Below, one piece after another: positions 8,705-17,117 of a DNA stretch of 64,000 nt; within the stretch, counting starts at the first letter, position 1, and the number at the start of each line of letters is the position of its first letter. Location of the stretch: the NCBI RefSeq assembly GCF_000724625.1, contig NZ_CP007139.1:3596001-3660000 (forward strand). The letters run 5' to 3'. Below the pieces are notes generated by a model. The model had not been told where the DNA came from, did not search any database, and worked only from the letters and a program-made list of their open reading frames with translations. A program made the translations under genes and the position numbers. This stretch comes from Fimbriimonas ginsengisoli Gsoil 348 (GTDB taxonomy: Bacteria; Armatimonadota; Fimbriimonadia; Fimbriimonadales; Fimbriimonadaceae).

Positions 8705-9494
8705 CTTTAAGATCGATCAGATATTCGTAGATCATCATAAGCCGGGCGTAGGTCATTCCCGGCTTGCCATCCAAGAAGGCTCGTTTCGCGATCACGAGAA
8801 AGAGCCATTTGACGAGCGGGCGCAAAGGCATTCGGTAAAAAATCGCTTTCTGCGCGACGCGCCGATTATTAAAATCGCGCTCGAACAGCGCGCTTTTGAG
8901 GCTTGGCTTGTGGGCGGCCCTTTGCCGAACGAGCTCTTGGGCTTCCATCGAGCTGTATCGATTATGCTTATCGACCCAGTGCGTGATTCCTTTGCTGAAA
9001 GGGAAGTGGTCGAACGGATTCTTTAGGTCGACGATCTCGCCGTCCGCAATCAGAACCTCGTTTACCTCCCGTTCGTAGCGAACCCGATTTGGCATTACAA
9101 GCCGGACGAAGAACGGAGACATTTGAGCATGCTTCAACCAACGCCCCATGAAAAAGTCGCGTCGCCGAATGCGGCAGGCGACGACTCCTTCGGGGGCCGA
9201 TGAAACGAACGTTTCCATTTCGATCCGCAAGGCCTCGGGAACGATCTCGTCGGCATCTAAAATCAGGACCCAAGGATGTTTGTAATTAATCTGGTGAAGT
9301 CCGGCGTTCCGCTGGCGGGCGTATCCATCAAACGCACGTTGCGTAACTTTAGCGCCCAGCTCATTAGCCAGTTCTACGGTCCGATCCGTCGACATTGAAT
9401 CGAAGACATGTATATCGTCAGACCATTTGAGACTCGCTATGCACGTCGGCAAATCCGATTCTTCATTCTTCGTGAGAATTAAAACTGAAATCAT
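8682..9494 (-). CDS. Glycosyltransferase family 2
   Basis: A 270-residue GT-A enzyme from the ATG at 9494, which forms an ATGA overlap with the upstream acetyltransferase stop. The frame extends upstream only through antisense-looking sequence. Motifs are MISVLILTKNEESDL, the metal-binding DADE (in VLILDADEIVP) and a basic C-terminal helical region. It resembles the WaaE/KdtX-like GT2 group (FDGYARQRN, FPFSKGITHWV). Last gene of a five-gene minus-strand run from 13381. Confidence 0.87.
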   Translation of the reverse strand: MISVLILTKNEESDLPTCIASLKWSDDIHVFDSMSTDRTVELANELGAKVTQRAFDGYARQRNAGLHQINYKHPWVLILDADEIVPEALRIEMETFVSSAPEGVVACRIRRRDFFMGRWLKHAQMSPFFVRLVMPNRVRYEREVNEVLIADGEIVDLKNPFDHFPFSKGITHWVDKHNRYSSMEAQELVRQRAAHKPSLKSALFERDFNNRRVAQKAIFYRMPLRPLVKWLFLVIAKRAFLDGKPGMTYARLMMIYEYLIDLKAKEIESS

Positions 9495-10054
9495 CGGCGC
9501 TCTTTCATGATCCGAGGCTTTATCGGCCGGCAGGGATTTCCTACGCAAACCATCCAGGCAGGCATGCTTTTCGTGACGACGGACCGGGCGCCGACCACGG
9601 CGCCTTCCCCAATCTCGACTCCCGGAGCGAGGAATGCTTCGGCAAAAATCCAGGCATGGTTTCCGATTGAAATCGGAAACGCAAGAAGAGGAGCGCCCCA
9701 ATCAGAAATATCGTGCGTCCCACAGCAAAGGTGAGCTCCCTGGGAGATGGTCACGCGGTCTCCGACCGTGATCGGAGCCATAGAATAAAGATTCACACCA
9801 TCGCCGATACCCGACTCTTCACCAATTCGGACATTCCACGGAGCCCAGATTTTAACGCTTGGATAGACATGGCTGCCGCGGCCTACTTCAGCTCCGAAAA
9901 GTCTTAACACGAATGCCCGCCATCGATGAGCGGGGCGCGGAGTCCATCGAAACAATGCGACCCATGCCACTCCCCAGAGGACTCGTCGCAATCGGTTGCT
10001 CAAAGAAAAACTGGGACCTCGATGCGTGTCGACATTAACCAGGATCTCGCTCAC
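9491..10054 (-). CDS. WcaF-like hexapeptide acetyltransferase
   Basis: A sugar O-acetyltransferase with a left-handed β-helix, 187 residues from GTG 10054. This start is chosen because its GTGA overlaps the stop of the GT4 gene and a strong GGAGGAG lies 6-7 bases upstream; the open frame continues to 10378 but only as antisense of the GT4. Hexapeptide repeats run from about residue 60 (IGEESGIGDGVNL, VGDRVTISQGAHL) with GTHD and the C-terminal VVGARSVVTKSMP typical of colanic-acid WcaF. It probably acetylates a repeat-unit sugar. Confidence 0.85.
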   Translation of the reverse strand: MSEILVNVDTHRGPSFSLSNRLRRVLWGVAWVALFRWTPRPAHRWRAFVLRLFGAEVGRGSHVYPSVKIWAPWNVRIGEESGIGDGVNLYSMAPITVGDRVTISQGAHLCCGTHDISDWGAPLLAFPISIGNHAWIFAEAFLAPGVEIGEGAVVGARSVVTKSMPAWMVCVGNPCRPIKPRIMKERR

Positions 10055-11202
10055 CGCATCTCCTCCAAAATTTCGAGCAATCCTCGCGCCGACTTTTTGA
10101 TCTCGAAGCGTGACTCGAAACATTGTTTTGCCCGATCCGACATGGCAAGTTTTTCGGATACTGCAGTGTCGAGCCAACTTACGAGAAGTTCGCGAGTACC
10201 TTCCAAAGTGTCCTCGGCAACGAACCCGGCTTTGTCTTCCGCGATTTCCCGCCAGATGTTCACTTTTCTTGAAAGGAGCACGGGCCTGCCACATGCCAAC
10301 GCCTCGGCGACGACGATCCCAAAATTCTCCTGATGCGACGGCAAGATAAACGCTTCGGAAGCGTGGTACGCGCCCCACTTGAGATCACCGGTCAACATGC
10401 CCGGCCAGTGAACACGTTCCGCGATACCTAACGATTCCGAGAGTCGTTGTAACTCTCCCATCCACCCCACTTGATCGGGACCAGCCACGACCAGGGCAAG
10501 GTCTTTATCGGTGGCACATACCTCCGCGAAGGCGGTGATCAGAAGGTCACACCCTTTCTTCGGGTGTATCCGGCTTAAGTACAGCAGAATCCGCTTCCCC
10601 TCCAATTGAGGAAAAGCAGTGAAGAAGACTGCACGCTGCTGCTCCGGTATTCCGCTCGGGTTGGTAATTCCGAGCGTCGCAACTCGCTCGTTGGCTTTGT
10701 AGAGTTTGAAAGATTGTCGAGCAAGCACCCTCTCATCCTCGCATGTAAACAGAACCGATTTTGCGTCCCTCAAAACTCGATACTCGCCCCACGGCCAGTA
10801 GAGACTTTTCTTGAGATGCTTGAGAGGGAAGGTGTGCTTAAACCAAGGGTCCAGCATGCCGTGGGTAAAGACCACGTAGGGGCGGCCAAGTTTCCGCATT
10901 GCGCGCCAGGTTGCAAATCCGGTGTACTGCCAAAGACCGTTCATAATTACCGCATCGAAGCCGGCGGCGTTCTTCAGCAACCAAGGATGAAGGTCGGGCG
11001 CGTAGGCAAAGGCGGTTGAACCCGGGCCGAGTGGGTGCACCTTGCAAGGAAATTCGTCGATAAAGGGCAGGCCGGGGGCGTCGCAAGTGGCGACTTCCAT
11101 CGAATGCCCCAACTCGATAAATGCACGAGCCTGTTGCCGAATCACTTCACTGGGTCCGCCGGTAGCCGGATCGATGCTCGAAACGACTTGGAGAATTCTC
11201 AA
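10051..11202 (-). CDS. Glycosyltransferase family 4
   Basis: A 383-residue GT-B enzyme. It starts at TTG 11202, overlapping the upstream GT2 stop as TTGA. The N-terminal MRILQVVSSIDPATGGPSEV and the donor-domain motifs LLYLSRIHPKKGCD and HASEAFILPSHQENFGIVVAEALACGRP (the E(x7)E pattern of retaining GT4 enzymes) are clear. It is part of the coupled run Wzy, GT2, GT4, acetyltransferase, GT2. Confidence 0.9.
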   Translation of the reverse strand: MRILQVVSSIDPATGGPSEVIRQQARAFIELGHSMEVATCDAPGLPFIDEFPCKVHPLGPGSTAFAYAPDLHPWLLKNAAGFDAVIMNGLWQYTGFATWRAMRKLGRPYVVFTHGMLDPWFKHTFPLKHLKKSLYWPWGEYRVLRDAKSVLFTCEDERVLARQSFKLYKANERVATLGITNPSGIPEQQRAVFFTAFPQLEGKRILLYLSRIHPKKGCDLLITAFAEVCATDKDLALVVAGPDQVGWMGELQRLSESLGIAERVHWPGMLTGDLKWGAYHASEAFILPSHQENFGIVVAEALACGRPVLLSRKVNIWREIAEDKAGFVAEDTLEGTRELLVSWLDTAVSEKLAMSDRAKQCFESRFEIKKSARGLLEILEEMR

Positions 11203-12044
11203 GTTCGGCCGCCATTTTGACGGTAGTCCCTTACCAGGCAGGCGGCGTGCATCAAGCGAAACGTCGCTTTACGCCATTTCCGCTCCAGGTCGGAGATCTG
11301 AATCCCGTTTGAAGCAAAGATTTCCCGTGTCCGCGCCCGCGCGGTCGCGCGTCTAGCTAAGGTTTTCTCATCGGGATTCGACAACAGTCCAACAGTAATG
11401 CTCTTCTCGTGGAAGCGAAAGCCGGCTAAGACGGCCGGAATATCTTTGAACGCGAATCCCTTAACCGCGGCCTGCGCATAAAACTCGGGGTCCCAATTGG
11501 TCCGGTTATCGGCGTTGAACCCGCCCACGGCTTCGTGAAGAGTTCTCTTCCATGCCGAAGCCTGCTGCGGAAGAACCATTACGCCGGCAGCGTAGGTTCT
11601 AATGGACCACGGGCAAGCCGGGTAGCCCCAAGCCTTTCCACCTCCGGGTCCTTTCGTCGGCCGGCCCTCTCCATCTAGATACTTGATTCCTCCGTAGACC
11701 AAATCCACCCGAGGGTTTTTTTGAAAGGCATCTACCCACTTCTGAACTGCCTCCGGAAGGAGAACGTCGTCGGAATTCAGGTAAGCAAAAATCGTGCCGG
11801 TTGCCTGCTCAAATCCCTGGTTCAGGGCGTCCGCCGGACCGTTGTCTTTTTTGGAATGCCAATACTTCAACCGGTCCGCATATTCGGCGATGATTTCCGC
11901 GCTGTTGTCCGCCGAGCCACCGTCGATCACGATGTACTCGACGTTAGGATAGGTCTGCCCTAAGACCGACTCGATACATGCCCTCAGGTATTGGGCCTGA
12001 TTGAACGAGACGGTCACGATCGACACCAGGGGCTGCGGGTCCAT
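11199..12044 (-). CDS. Glycosyltransferase family 2
   Basis: A 281-residue inverting GT-A enzyme from ATG 12044, 8 bp after the Wzy-like stop. The frame opens to 12239 but the extension is antisense-like. Motifs: SIVTVSFNQAQYLRACIESV, YIVIDGGSADNS, YLNSDDVLLP (the DxD equivalent) and the acceptor-side NWDPEFY. Similar to glycosyltransferases of O-antigen and capsule loci. Confidence 0.88.
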   Translation of the reverse strand: MDPQPLVSIVTVSFNQAQYLRACIESVLGQTYPNVEYIVIDGGSADNSAEIIAEYADRLKYWHSKKDNGPADALNQGFEQATGTIFAYLNSDDVLLPEAVQKWVDAFQKNPRVDLVYGGIKYLDGEGRPTKGPGGGKAWGYPACPWSIRTYAAGVMVLPQQASAWKRTLHEAVGGFNADNRTNWDPEFYAQAAVKGFAFKDIPAVLAGFRFHEKSITVGLLSNPDEKTLARRATARARTREIFASNGIQISDLERKWRKATFRLMHAACLVRDYRQNGGRT

Positions 12045-12052
12045 CTTAGATC

Positions 12053-13381
12053 TCACGCGGTCGCCTCCACCGACGTCCGCAAACGAATTTGAGCCTGCTG
12101 CTCTCGCCTTGCAATGACCGCCATCCAGCTCACGATCGCCAGCATGAACCCGACTTCGACCTTGCGTTCGCCTCCAAATGGGGAGAAGAGAAGGTCCCAC
12201 GAGAGCTGGGTGATGGTGTAGCAAAACAGCGGACCCCACACCCCGAGCGTGTTAAAAGTGCCGGTGAACAGCGTACGCAACATCTGGAGCAGCGCGAACA
12301 TCCAGAAAATTCCGCCGCAAATTCCGGCCTCGACCCACCCCTGAAGGAGAAACGAGTGGGTTGGAATGCGCCCCGTGGTACGCACCGAGCCTTTCTGAAT
12401 CCCCAGCTCGTACGACCGGGAGTGGACGAATTCATAGTCCTTGGCCCACGAGCCGTATCCGATGATCGGCGATCGCAAAATTTCCGGAACGGAAAACAGC
12501 ATCTCATTTCGGCCGCCTAGGACGATGTCGAAGGGGCCGACGTCCTCCTGGCTAATCGAAATCTGCGTTTCGTATTTCTCTTGCCCTTCCTTTCCAAGCA
12601 AACCGTTCGAGGCGGCGTATTTGTATAGTCCAAGGATCGCCAAAATCCCGAGGACCATCGTGCAAATCGCCGCAATCGATTTACGTCGCAGCTTCGTTTT
12701 GGAAGGGGTTGCTTTGCCTACATCCAAGATCCAAAGCGAAAGAATTCCGGTCGCAAGAAGCGTCATTCCTGCGGCCGAACGTGCATTTTGCGAGAGCGCG
12801 ACCAGCCCGGAAAGAAGCGGCAGAATAAGCGCCATCCGCCCAAACCTTGCGGACAGGTACCCGGCGCCGATGAAACAGACGCACGAAACCGGAATCGCCA
12901 AGTAAAACTTATAAAGCGGTAAGGTCGGTCCGGCGGCGGCGGAGGCCAGGATAACCATTAACGAACCGACCATGTAGGCGGCCATTCGCCATGGTTTGCC
13001 GTCCAATAAGGCGGGAGCTAGGAAAAGGGTGAGCAAGAAGATCAATATCTTCGCCCAGCCACGGAAGTAATCCTCCTCGGCGGATTGCCGAACGAAATCC
13101 GAGGTCACCAAGGAGACGAAATAGATCACTCCAAGCGAGAGAAATGTCCGAAAAGGCTTCATTCGGACGATCTGCGTCGCCTTCCGAATGTAGAAAGGGG
13201 CGAGCACGATCACCAAAATATCGCGCGCCCCAAGCTCGCCCACGAAGGAGAATTTAAGGAGTCCGGCCAAGCCGATAAGAAACAGGAGCCAGACGTTCCG
13301 ATCCCTTAGCGGATGATACGGTCGAGACCTGGCAGCACCTTCCGCAAACGAAAGGTATGAAAGGGATGTGGGCGCGCTCAT
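12053..13381 (-). CDS. O-antigen polymerase/ligase-like membrane protein (Wzy)
   Basis: A 442-residue polytopic protein with roughly ten or more hydrophobic segments and one large loop (about residues 245-340) before the last helices, the layout of Wzy/WaaL (PF04932-type) proteins. The loop holds GRNEMLFSVPEILRSPIIGYG and TGRIPTHSFLLQGWVEAG, matching the family pattern G-x-G ... HSxxLxxxxExG. With the Wzx-like flippase at 18857 it makes this a Wzy-dependent locus. First gene of the minus run. Confidence 0.85.
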   Translation of the reverse strand: MSAPTSLSYLSFAEGAARSRPYHPLRDRNVWLLFLIGLAGLLKFSFVGELGARDILVIVLAPFYIRKATQIVRMKPFRTFLSLGVIYFVSLVTSDFVRQSAEEDYFRGWAKILIFLLTLFLAPALLDGKPWRMAAYMVGSLMVILASAAAGPTLPLYKFYLAIPVSCVCFIGAGYLSARFGRMALILPLLSGLVALSQNARSAAGMTLLATGILSLWILDVGKATPSKTKLRRKSIAAICTMVLGILAILGLYKYAASNGLLGKEGQEKYETQISISQEDVGPFDIVLGGRNEMLFSVPEILRSPIIGYGSWAKDYEFVHSRSYELGIQKGSVRTTGRIPTHSFLLQGWVEAGICGGIFWMFALLQMLRTLFTGTFNTLGVWGPLFCYTITQLSWDLLFSPFGGERKVEVGFMLAIVSWMAVIARREQQAQIRLRTSVEATA

Positions 13382-13479
13382 GAATCCGCTCTTTCTTGGC
13401 GTAGCGCGTTGCTATCGGCTCCCACCGGCGGCCCTGTCGGTGTGAAATCGTCTTGCTAAGCAAGCGCAAGAACAGTCTG

Positions 13480-14940
13480 CTATATTCCCGGAATATTTGC
13501 AATGGGTTTAGCGAAACTATCAAGGTTTTCGAGTGCGCCGAAAACCCGACGCCAGTACAACTCTTCCGGCTCGGAGGCGATTCGCTCGAGATCCTCCACG
13601 GAATCAAACGCCAGTGCGACGGCGAGGGCGCCCAGCGTATTTTCCGCGTCTTGAGGGAAATTAAGCTTGAACAGCGCCACCCTTTGACCCTCCGCTAAAA
13701 GGTCGAGGGCCAAAGTGCTTAGATGAGCCACGTGGAGACATTCCGACGCGCTGAAGATCTGGGTCCGATCGGCAACGATCGTGGCGGCGCCGACGGCTCG
13801 CCAGCCGGCCAAAATCTCTTCGTAACTGTCAATTTCCTCGCGCGGATGGATCTTTAGCAGGACCTCGTCCACCGCGTTTCGCGAGATAAAATCGGTGAGA
13901 ATCGATGCGCAGCGCCGCCCCTCGGGAATCCGCAAAGCACCCATCATAAGGTCGTCGGTTCCCGCAAAACGCCCGAGCGCCAAGAAGAGGTTCGTACTAT
14001 AACCGACGCGTGAAAACCGCGGCGTTGCATCCGATGAAATGCGCTCTCCCAACGCTCTCCGGATCGTATCTAACAGGTCGCGACGCGCTCTTACTTCCCG
14101 GCAAAAGCCGTACCGCGCCAGGGCAGATCGGTCGCTTTCATATTCGGTATAGATGATGTCAGTTGTTGTACGTGCTACAAAAGGGAGATACGGAACTCCG
14201 TGCATCAGAGTCACGCTCTCAATCCCATTCCGCGCCCGGGCGGCGTCGGCAATGTAGGAACACATCGAGGTGTAGGTCGTAAACCAGATGCGACTCGTGT
14301 CGGCATGTATAAAGAATGCTCGCGATTCCTTAACATACGATCTCAACATCGGCGTCAGGGCTAGCCCGAAGCGTCCCCAGGCCTTGGCTTGGCCTGGGAA
14401 AACACCGGCCACTCGCCAGGCGGCGCTTAGGCATCGGAGAAATCCTATCGACGAAGTTATGGTGTTTCGAGGCCCGAAGCCCCACCCGATAACGGCGGTG
14501 GAGGGGGGCGGTTTTCCAAAGAGCAGGTCGCGAATGCCGATGACCGGCATCTCCAAACAACTTCCCGCCGGTTCTTCCTCGATGATCTCCGCGCTCGTCT
14601 TCAGTTCGACCGGAGAATCGCCCCGAAAGATAATGACGGACGCACTATTGGCCTCTCGTCCCGAACATCTTTTGGCCGCACGAAAGAGCGAGACGAAATA
14701 TCCAACAAAGGCTCCGGCAAGGAGGTGAAACCGCGATTTGGATTTGGTGACCGCCCCGTCCGGGCGCACGTAATTTGTGAGGTATTGGAACACATGGATT
14801 CGGGCTGCTTCTGCGCTTGCGCCCGAGTATTCCGCTACACGTGCAATGAGCTCTTGACCGCCGTTGTCGCAGAGCACCTTCTCCCAATGTTCGCAATCGC
14901 GGCTCACCTGGAGAATAGGCGTTTGCAGCAAGCCATCCAC
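13480..14940 (-). CDS. Sialyltransferase-like GT-B protein (putative)
   Basis: About 486 residues. The C-terminal half has LLKIHPREEIDSYEEIL and VAHLSTLALDLLAEGQ, the HP and Ser/Thr motifs seen in bacterial sialyltransferase and KpsC/S-like GT-B folds. It lies divergently beside NeuB and NeuA, so transfer of a CMP-nonulosonate is a reasonable inference but not proven. The start is uncertain: the frame opens at TTG 14946, but GTG 14940 sits 6 bases after a TATAGT box (14947-14952) and would be leaderless. A 98-bp gap separates it from the Wzy gene. Confidence 0.55.
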   Translation of the reverse strand: MDGLLQTPILQVSRDCEHWEKVLCDNGGQELIARVAEYSGASAEAARIHVFQYLTNYVRPDGAVTKSKSRFHLLAGAFVGYFVSLFRAAKRCSGREANSASVIIFRGDSPVELKTSAEIIEEEPAGSCLEMPVIGIRDLLFGKPPPSTAVIGWGFGPRNTITSSIGFLRCLSAAWRVAGVFPGQAKAWGRFGLALTPMLRSYVKESRAFFIHADTSRIWFTTYTSMCSYIADAARARNGIESVTLMHGVPYLPFVARTTTDIIYTEYESDRSALARYGFCREVRARRDLLDTIRRALGERISSDATPRFSRVGYSTNLFLALGRFAGTDDLMMGALRIPEGRRCASILTDFISRNAVDEVLLKIHPREEIDSYEEILAGWRAVGAATIVADRTQIFSASECLHVAHLSTLALDLLAEGQRVALFKLNFPQDAENTLGALAVALAFDSVEDLERIASEPEELYWRRVFGALENLDSFAKPIANIPGI

Positions 14941-14969
14941 TTGCAAACTATACCTACTCGTCGTATAAT
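14941..14969 (+). promoter_or_regulatory. Promoter of the neuB operon
   Basis: TTGCAA (14941-14946), 17-bp spacer, TATAAT (14964-14969). The predicted start is about 75 bp before ATG 15051. On the other strand TATAGT (14952 to 14947) faces the divergent gene, so both promoters interleave within 30 bp. Confidence 0.7.
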
Positions 14970-15050
14970 CGTCTCCGTTGGACGTTGGCCCTGCATTGAT
15001 GCTGGCCTCGTTTGCCCGGCATTGCGGCTGGCAAAGCTCAGGGCAAAACT

Positions 15051-15935
15051 ATGATTCCTCCAAAAGTTATCGCAGAGGTGGGTTGCAACCACAAGGGCGA
15101 TCTAATGATCGCCAAGCAAATGATCAATGTAGCCGCATCCTTTAGCGGCGTCGATGTAATAAAATTCCAGAAACGTAACCCACAGGAGGCGCTTTCTCCT
15201 AACCAATACAATTCGGTTCACCCGGTTCCGGAGAATTCGTACGGGCAAACTTACGGAGCCCATCGCGAGTTTTTGGAATTTACCGTCGACCAACACCGAG
15301 AATTAAAGGCGACTTGCGAAGAGAATCGGGTCGAGTACTCTTCTTCTGTATTCGACCTCACCTCCGCAAAAGAGATCGCCTCCCTAAACCCACGTTTCAT
15401 TAAGATCCCATCGCAGGGAAATCTTCGGTTTGGAATGCTGGAGTACCTATGCGACGAATATCACGGCGATATGCACGTCAGCTTTGGCATGACAACTCAT
15501 CTCGAAGAGCAAGAGATCGTGGAAGTCTTCGTTAAAAAGGGGCGCGCGAAGAACTTGGTCATTTACTCCTGTACTTCGGGATACCCCGTTGCGCATGAGG
15601 ATCTCTGCTTACTGGAGATTGTCCGCCTTAAGAACACGTACGGATCAACGGTTAAGGAGATCGGTTTCTCCGGGCACCACAACGGTATTGCGGCCGACGT
15701 CGCCGCCACTACGCTTGGAGTCTCCTGGATCGAGCGCCACTTTACGCTGGATCGAACTTGGAAGGGAACCGACCACGCCGCTTCGCTCGAGCCCGACGGG
15801 TTGCGGAGGCTGGTCCGCGACGTTCGGAACGTATCGAAGGCTCTCGAATATAAGCATCAGGAGATCCTGGACTCCGAAATGCCAAACCGCAACAAGGAGA
15901 AGTACACCGCGGAAAAATATGTAGCGCAGCGATGA
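15051..15935 (+). CDS. neuB: NeuB-family nonulosonate (sialic acid) synthase, short form
   Basis: Condenses phosphoenolpyruvate with an N-acylated hexosamine to form a nine-carbon nonulosonic acid. ATG 15051 (AGGG upstream) starts PPKVIAEVGCNHKGDL, the family N-terminus. The TIM-barrel motifs DVIKFQKRN, IKIPS, SFGMTT, CTSGYP, GFSGHH, and WIERHFTLDR with KGTDHAASLEP are all present. At 294 residues it is shorter than usual (about 340) and stops where the antifreeze-like SAF domain would start. The product could be Neu5Ac or a pseudaminic/legionaminic acid. Overlaps the next gene as ATGA. Confidence 0.92.
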   Translation: MIPPKVIAEVGCNHKGDLMIAKQMINVAASFSGVDVIKFQKRNPQEALSPNQYNSVHPVPENSYGQTYGAHREFLEFTVDQHRELKATCEENRVEYSSSVFDLTSAKEIASLNPRFIKIPSQGNLRFGMLEYLCDEYHGDMHVSFGMTTHLEEQEIVEVFVKKGRAKNLVIYSCTSGYPVAHEDLCLLEIVRLKNTYGSTVKEIGFSGHHNGIAADVAATTLGVSWIERHFTLDRTWKGTDHAASLEPDGLRRLVRDVRNVSKALEYKHQEILDSEMPNRNKEKYTAEKYVAQR

Positions 15936-17107
15936 AAGCGGTCGGTTTCATCCCGGTGCGCAGTGGGAGCAAGAGCATCCCACGCAAAAATGTTCGGCCG
16001 CTTGCCGGTAAACCGCTCGTTCTTTGGGCGGTCGAAGCGGCGGCCCGGTCCGGGGTACTCGACCGCGTCGTCGTAGCCACGGACGACGCGGAGATCAAAG
16101 CGATCGTGCAGCAGGCCGCCCTTCCGGGCGTCGTGGTGGTCGACCGCGACCCGGCGAACGCCACCGATACGGCGAGCACCGATAGCGTGATGCTCGAATA
16201 TGCGGTTCACGAAGATTTCGACACCTTCGTTTTGCTGCAGGCCACCTCGCCCCTCACGACGTCGAAGGATGTTCGAAACGCGGTTCGGATCTACCAGGAA
16301 ACGGGCGCCGATTCGCTGGTGACCGGGGTTCGGCAGAAGAGGTTCATCTGGGAGCGTAACGACGGCCACCTCGGCCGCGCCATCAACTACGACCCGTCCC
16401 GCCGGCCCCGCCGTCAGGATTTCGATGGATACGTGGTTGAAAACGGCGCGATTATCGTGTGCGATCGACTCGGTTTGATCAAGCACGGATACCGGCTCTT
16501 CGGCAATGTCGCCGTTTACGAGATGGAGGACGAGACCTACATCGAGATTGATGAACCGAGCGATTGGGAAGTATTGGAAGCCCTGATCCATTCTCGAACT
16601 CGTCAAGCCGTCCAAGACAGCTATGTCGAGCGCCTCGGTTCGATCCAACTCGTGCTCACCGACGTCGACGGGGTCTTAACCGACGCCGGAATGTACTACG
16701 GCGAACAGGGAGACGAGCTGAAGAAATTCAACACGCGCGACGGAAAAGGGCTGGAGCTGATGCGCAAGATCGGCGTAAAAATCGGCATCGTCACCAGCGA
16801 AAATACTTTGCTCGTCGAACGCCGAGCCCGAAAGCTCAAGATGGATTTCCTCCATCAAGGGGTCGAAAGGAAGAGCGTGGTGTTGACAGAAATTTGCCAA
16901 GAGCTCGGCATTTCGCCGGCAAACGTCGCCTATATAGGCGACGATGTCAACGATTTGGAGATCCTTCGGGAGGTCGGTTTCGCGGCATGCCCGGCCGACG
17001 CGGTCGATGAAGTGAAGCAGGTTGCCCACTTTGTCACCAAAGCCAAGGGGGGCGAGGGGGCCGTGCGCGAACTCTGCGACCTCATCCTGAGCGTCAAGCA
17101 ACGGTAA
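15932..17107 (+). CDS. CMP-nonulosonate synthetase fused to KdsC-like HAD phosphatase
   Basis: Two enzymes in 391 residues. Residues 1-220 are a NeuA-type cytidylyltransferase (FIPVRSGSKSIPRKN, LLQATSPLT) that activates the sugar as CMP-sugar. Residues about 230-391 are a KdsC/NeuA2-type HAD phosphatase (LVLTDVDGVLTDAGMYY, IGIVTSEN, YIGDDVNDLEIL), expected to remove the 9-phosphate made when the synthase uses a 6-phosphate sugar. The fusion plus NeuB gives condensation, dephosphorylation and activation in one two-gene operon. Similar fusions are known from some bacteria and from animal CMAS. Confidence 0.93.
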   Translation: MKAVGFIPVRSGSKSIPRKNVRPLAGKPLVLWAVEAAARSGVLDRVVVATDDAEIKAIVQQAALPGVVVVDRDPANATDTASTDSVMLEYAVHEDFDTFVLLQATSPLTTSKDVRNAVRIYQETGADSLVTGVRQKRFIWERNDGHLGRAINYDPSRRPRRQDFDGYVVENGAIIVCDRLGLIKHGYRLFGNVAVYEMEDETYIEIDEPSDWEVLEALIHSRTRQAVQDSYVERLGSIQLVLTDVDGVLTDAGMYYGEQGDELKKFNTRDGKGLELMRKIGVKIGIVTSENTLLVERRARKLKMDFLHQGVERKSVVLTEICQELGISPANVAYIGDDVNDLEILREVGFAACPADAVDEVKQVAHFVTKAKGGEGAVRELCDLILSVKQR

Positions 17108-17117
17108 GACGGCGGCG

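Noticed and set aside
10055-10378. Longer acetyltransferase start at 10378
   Set aside because: Runs through the GT4 gene; GTG 10054 has GGAGGAG and a GTGA overlap.
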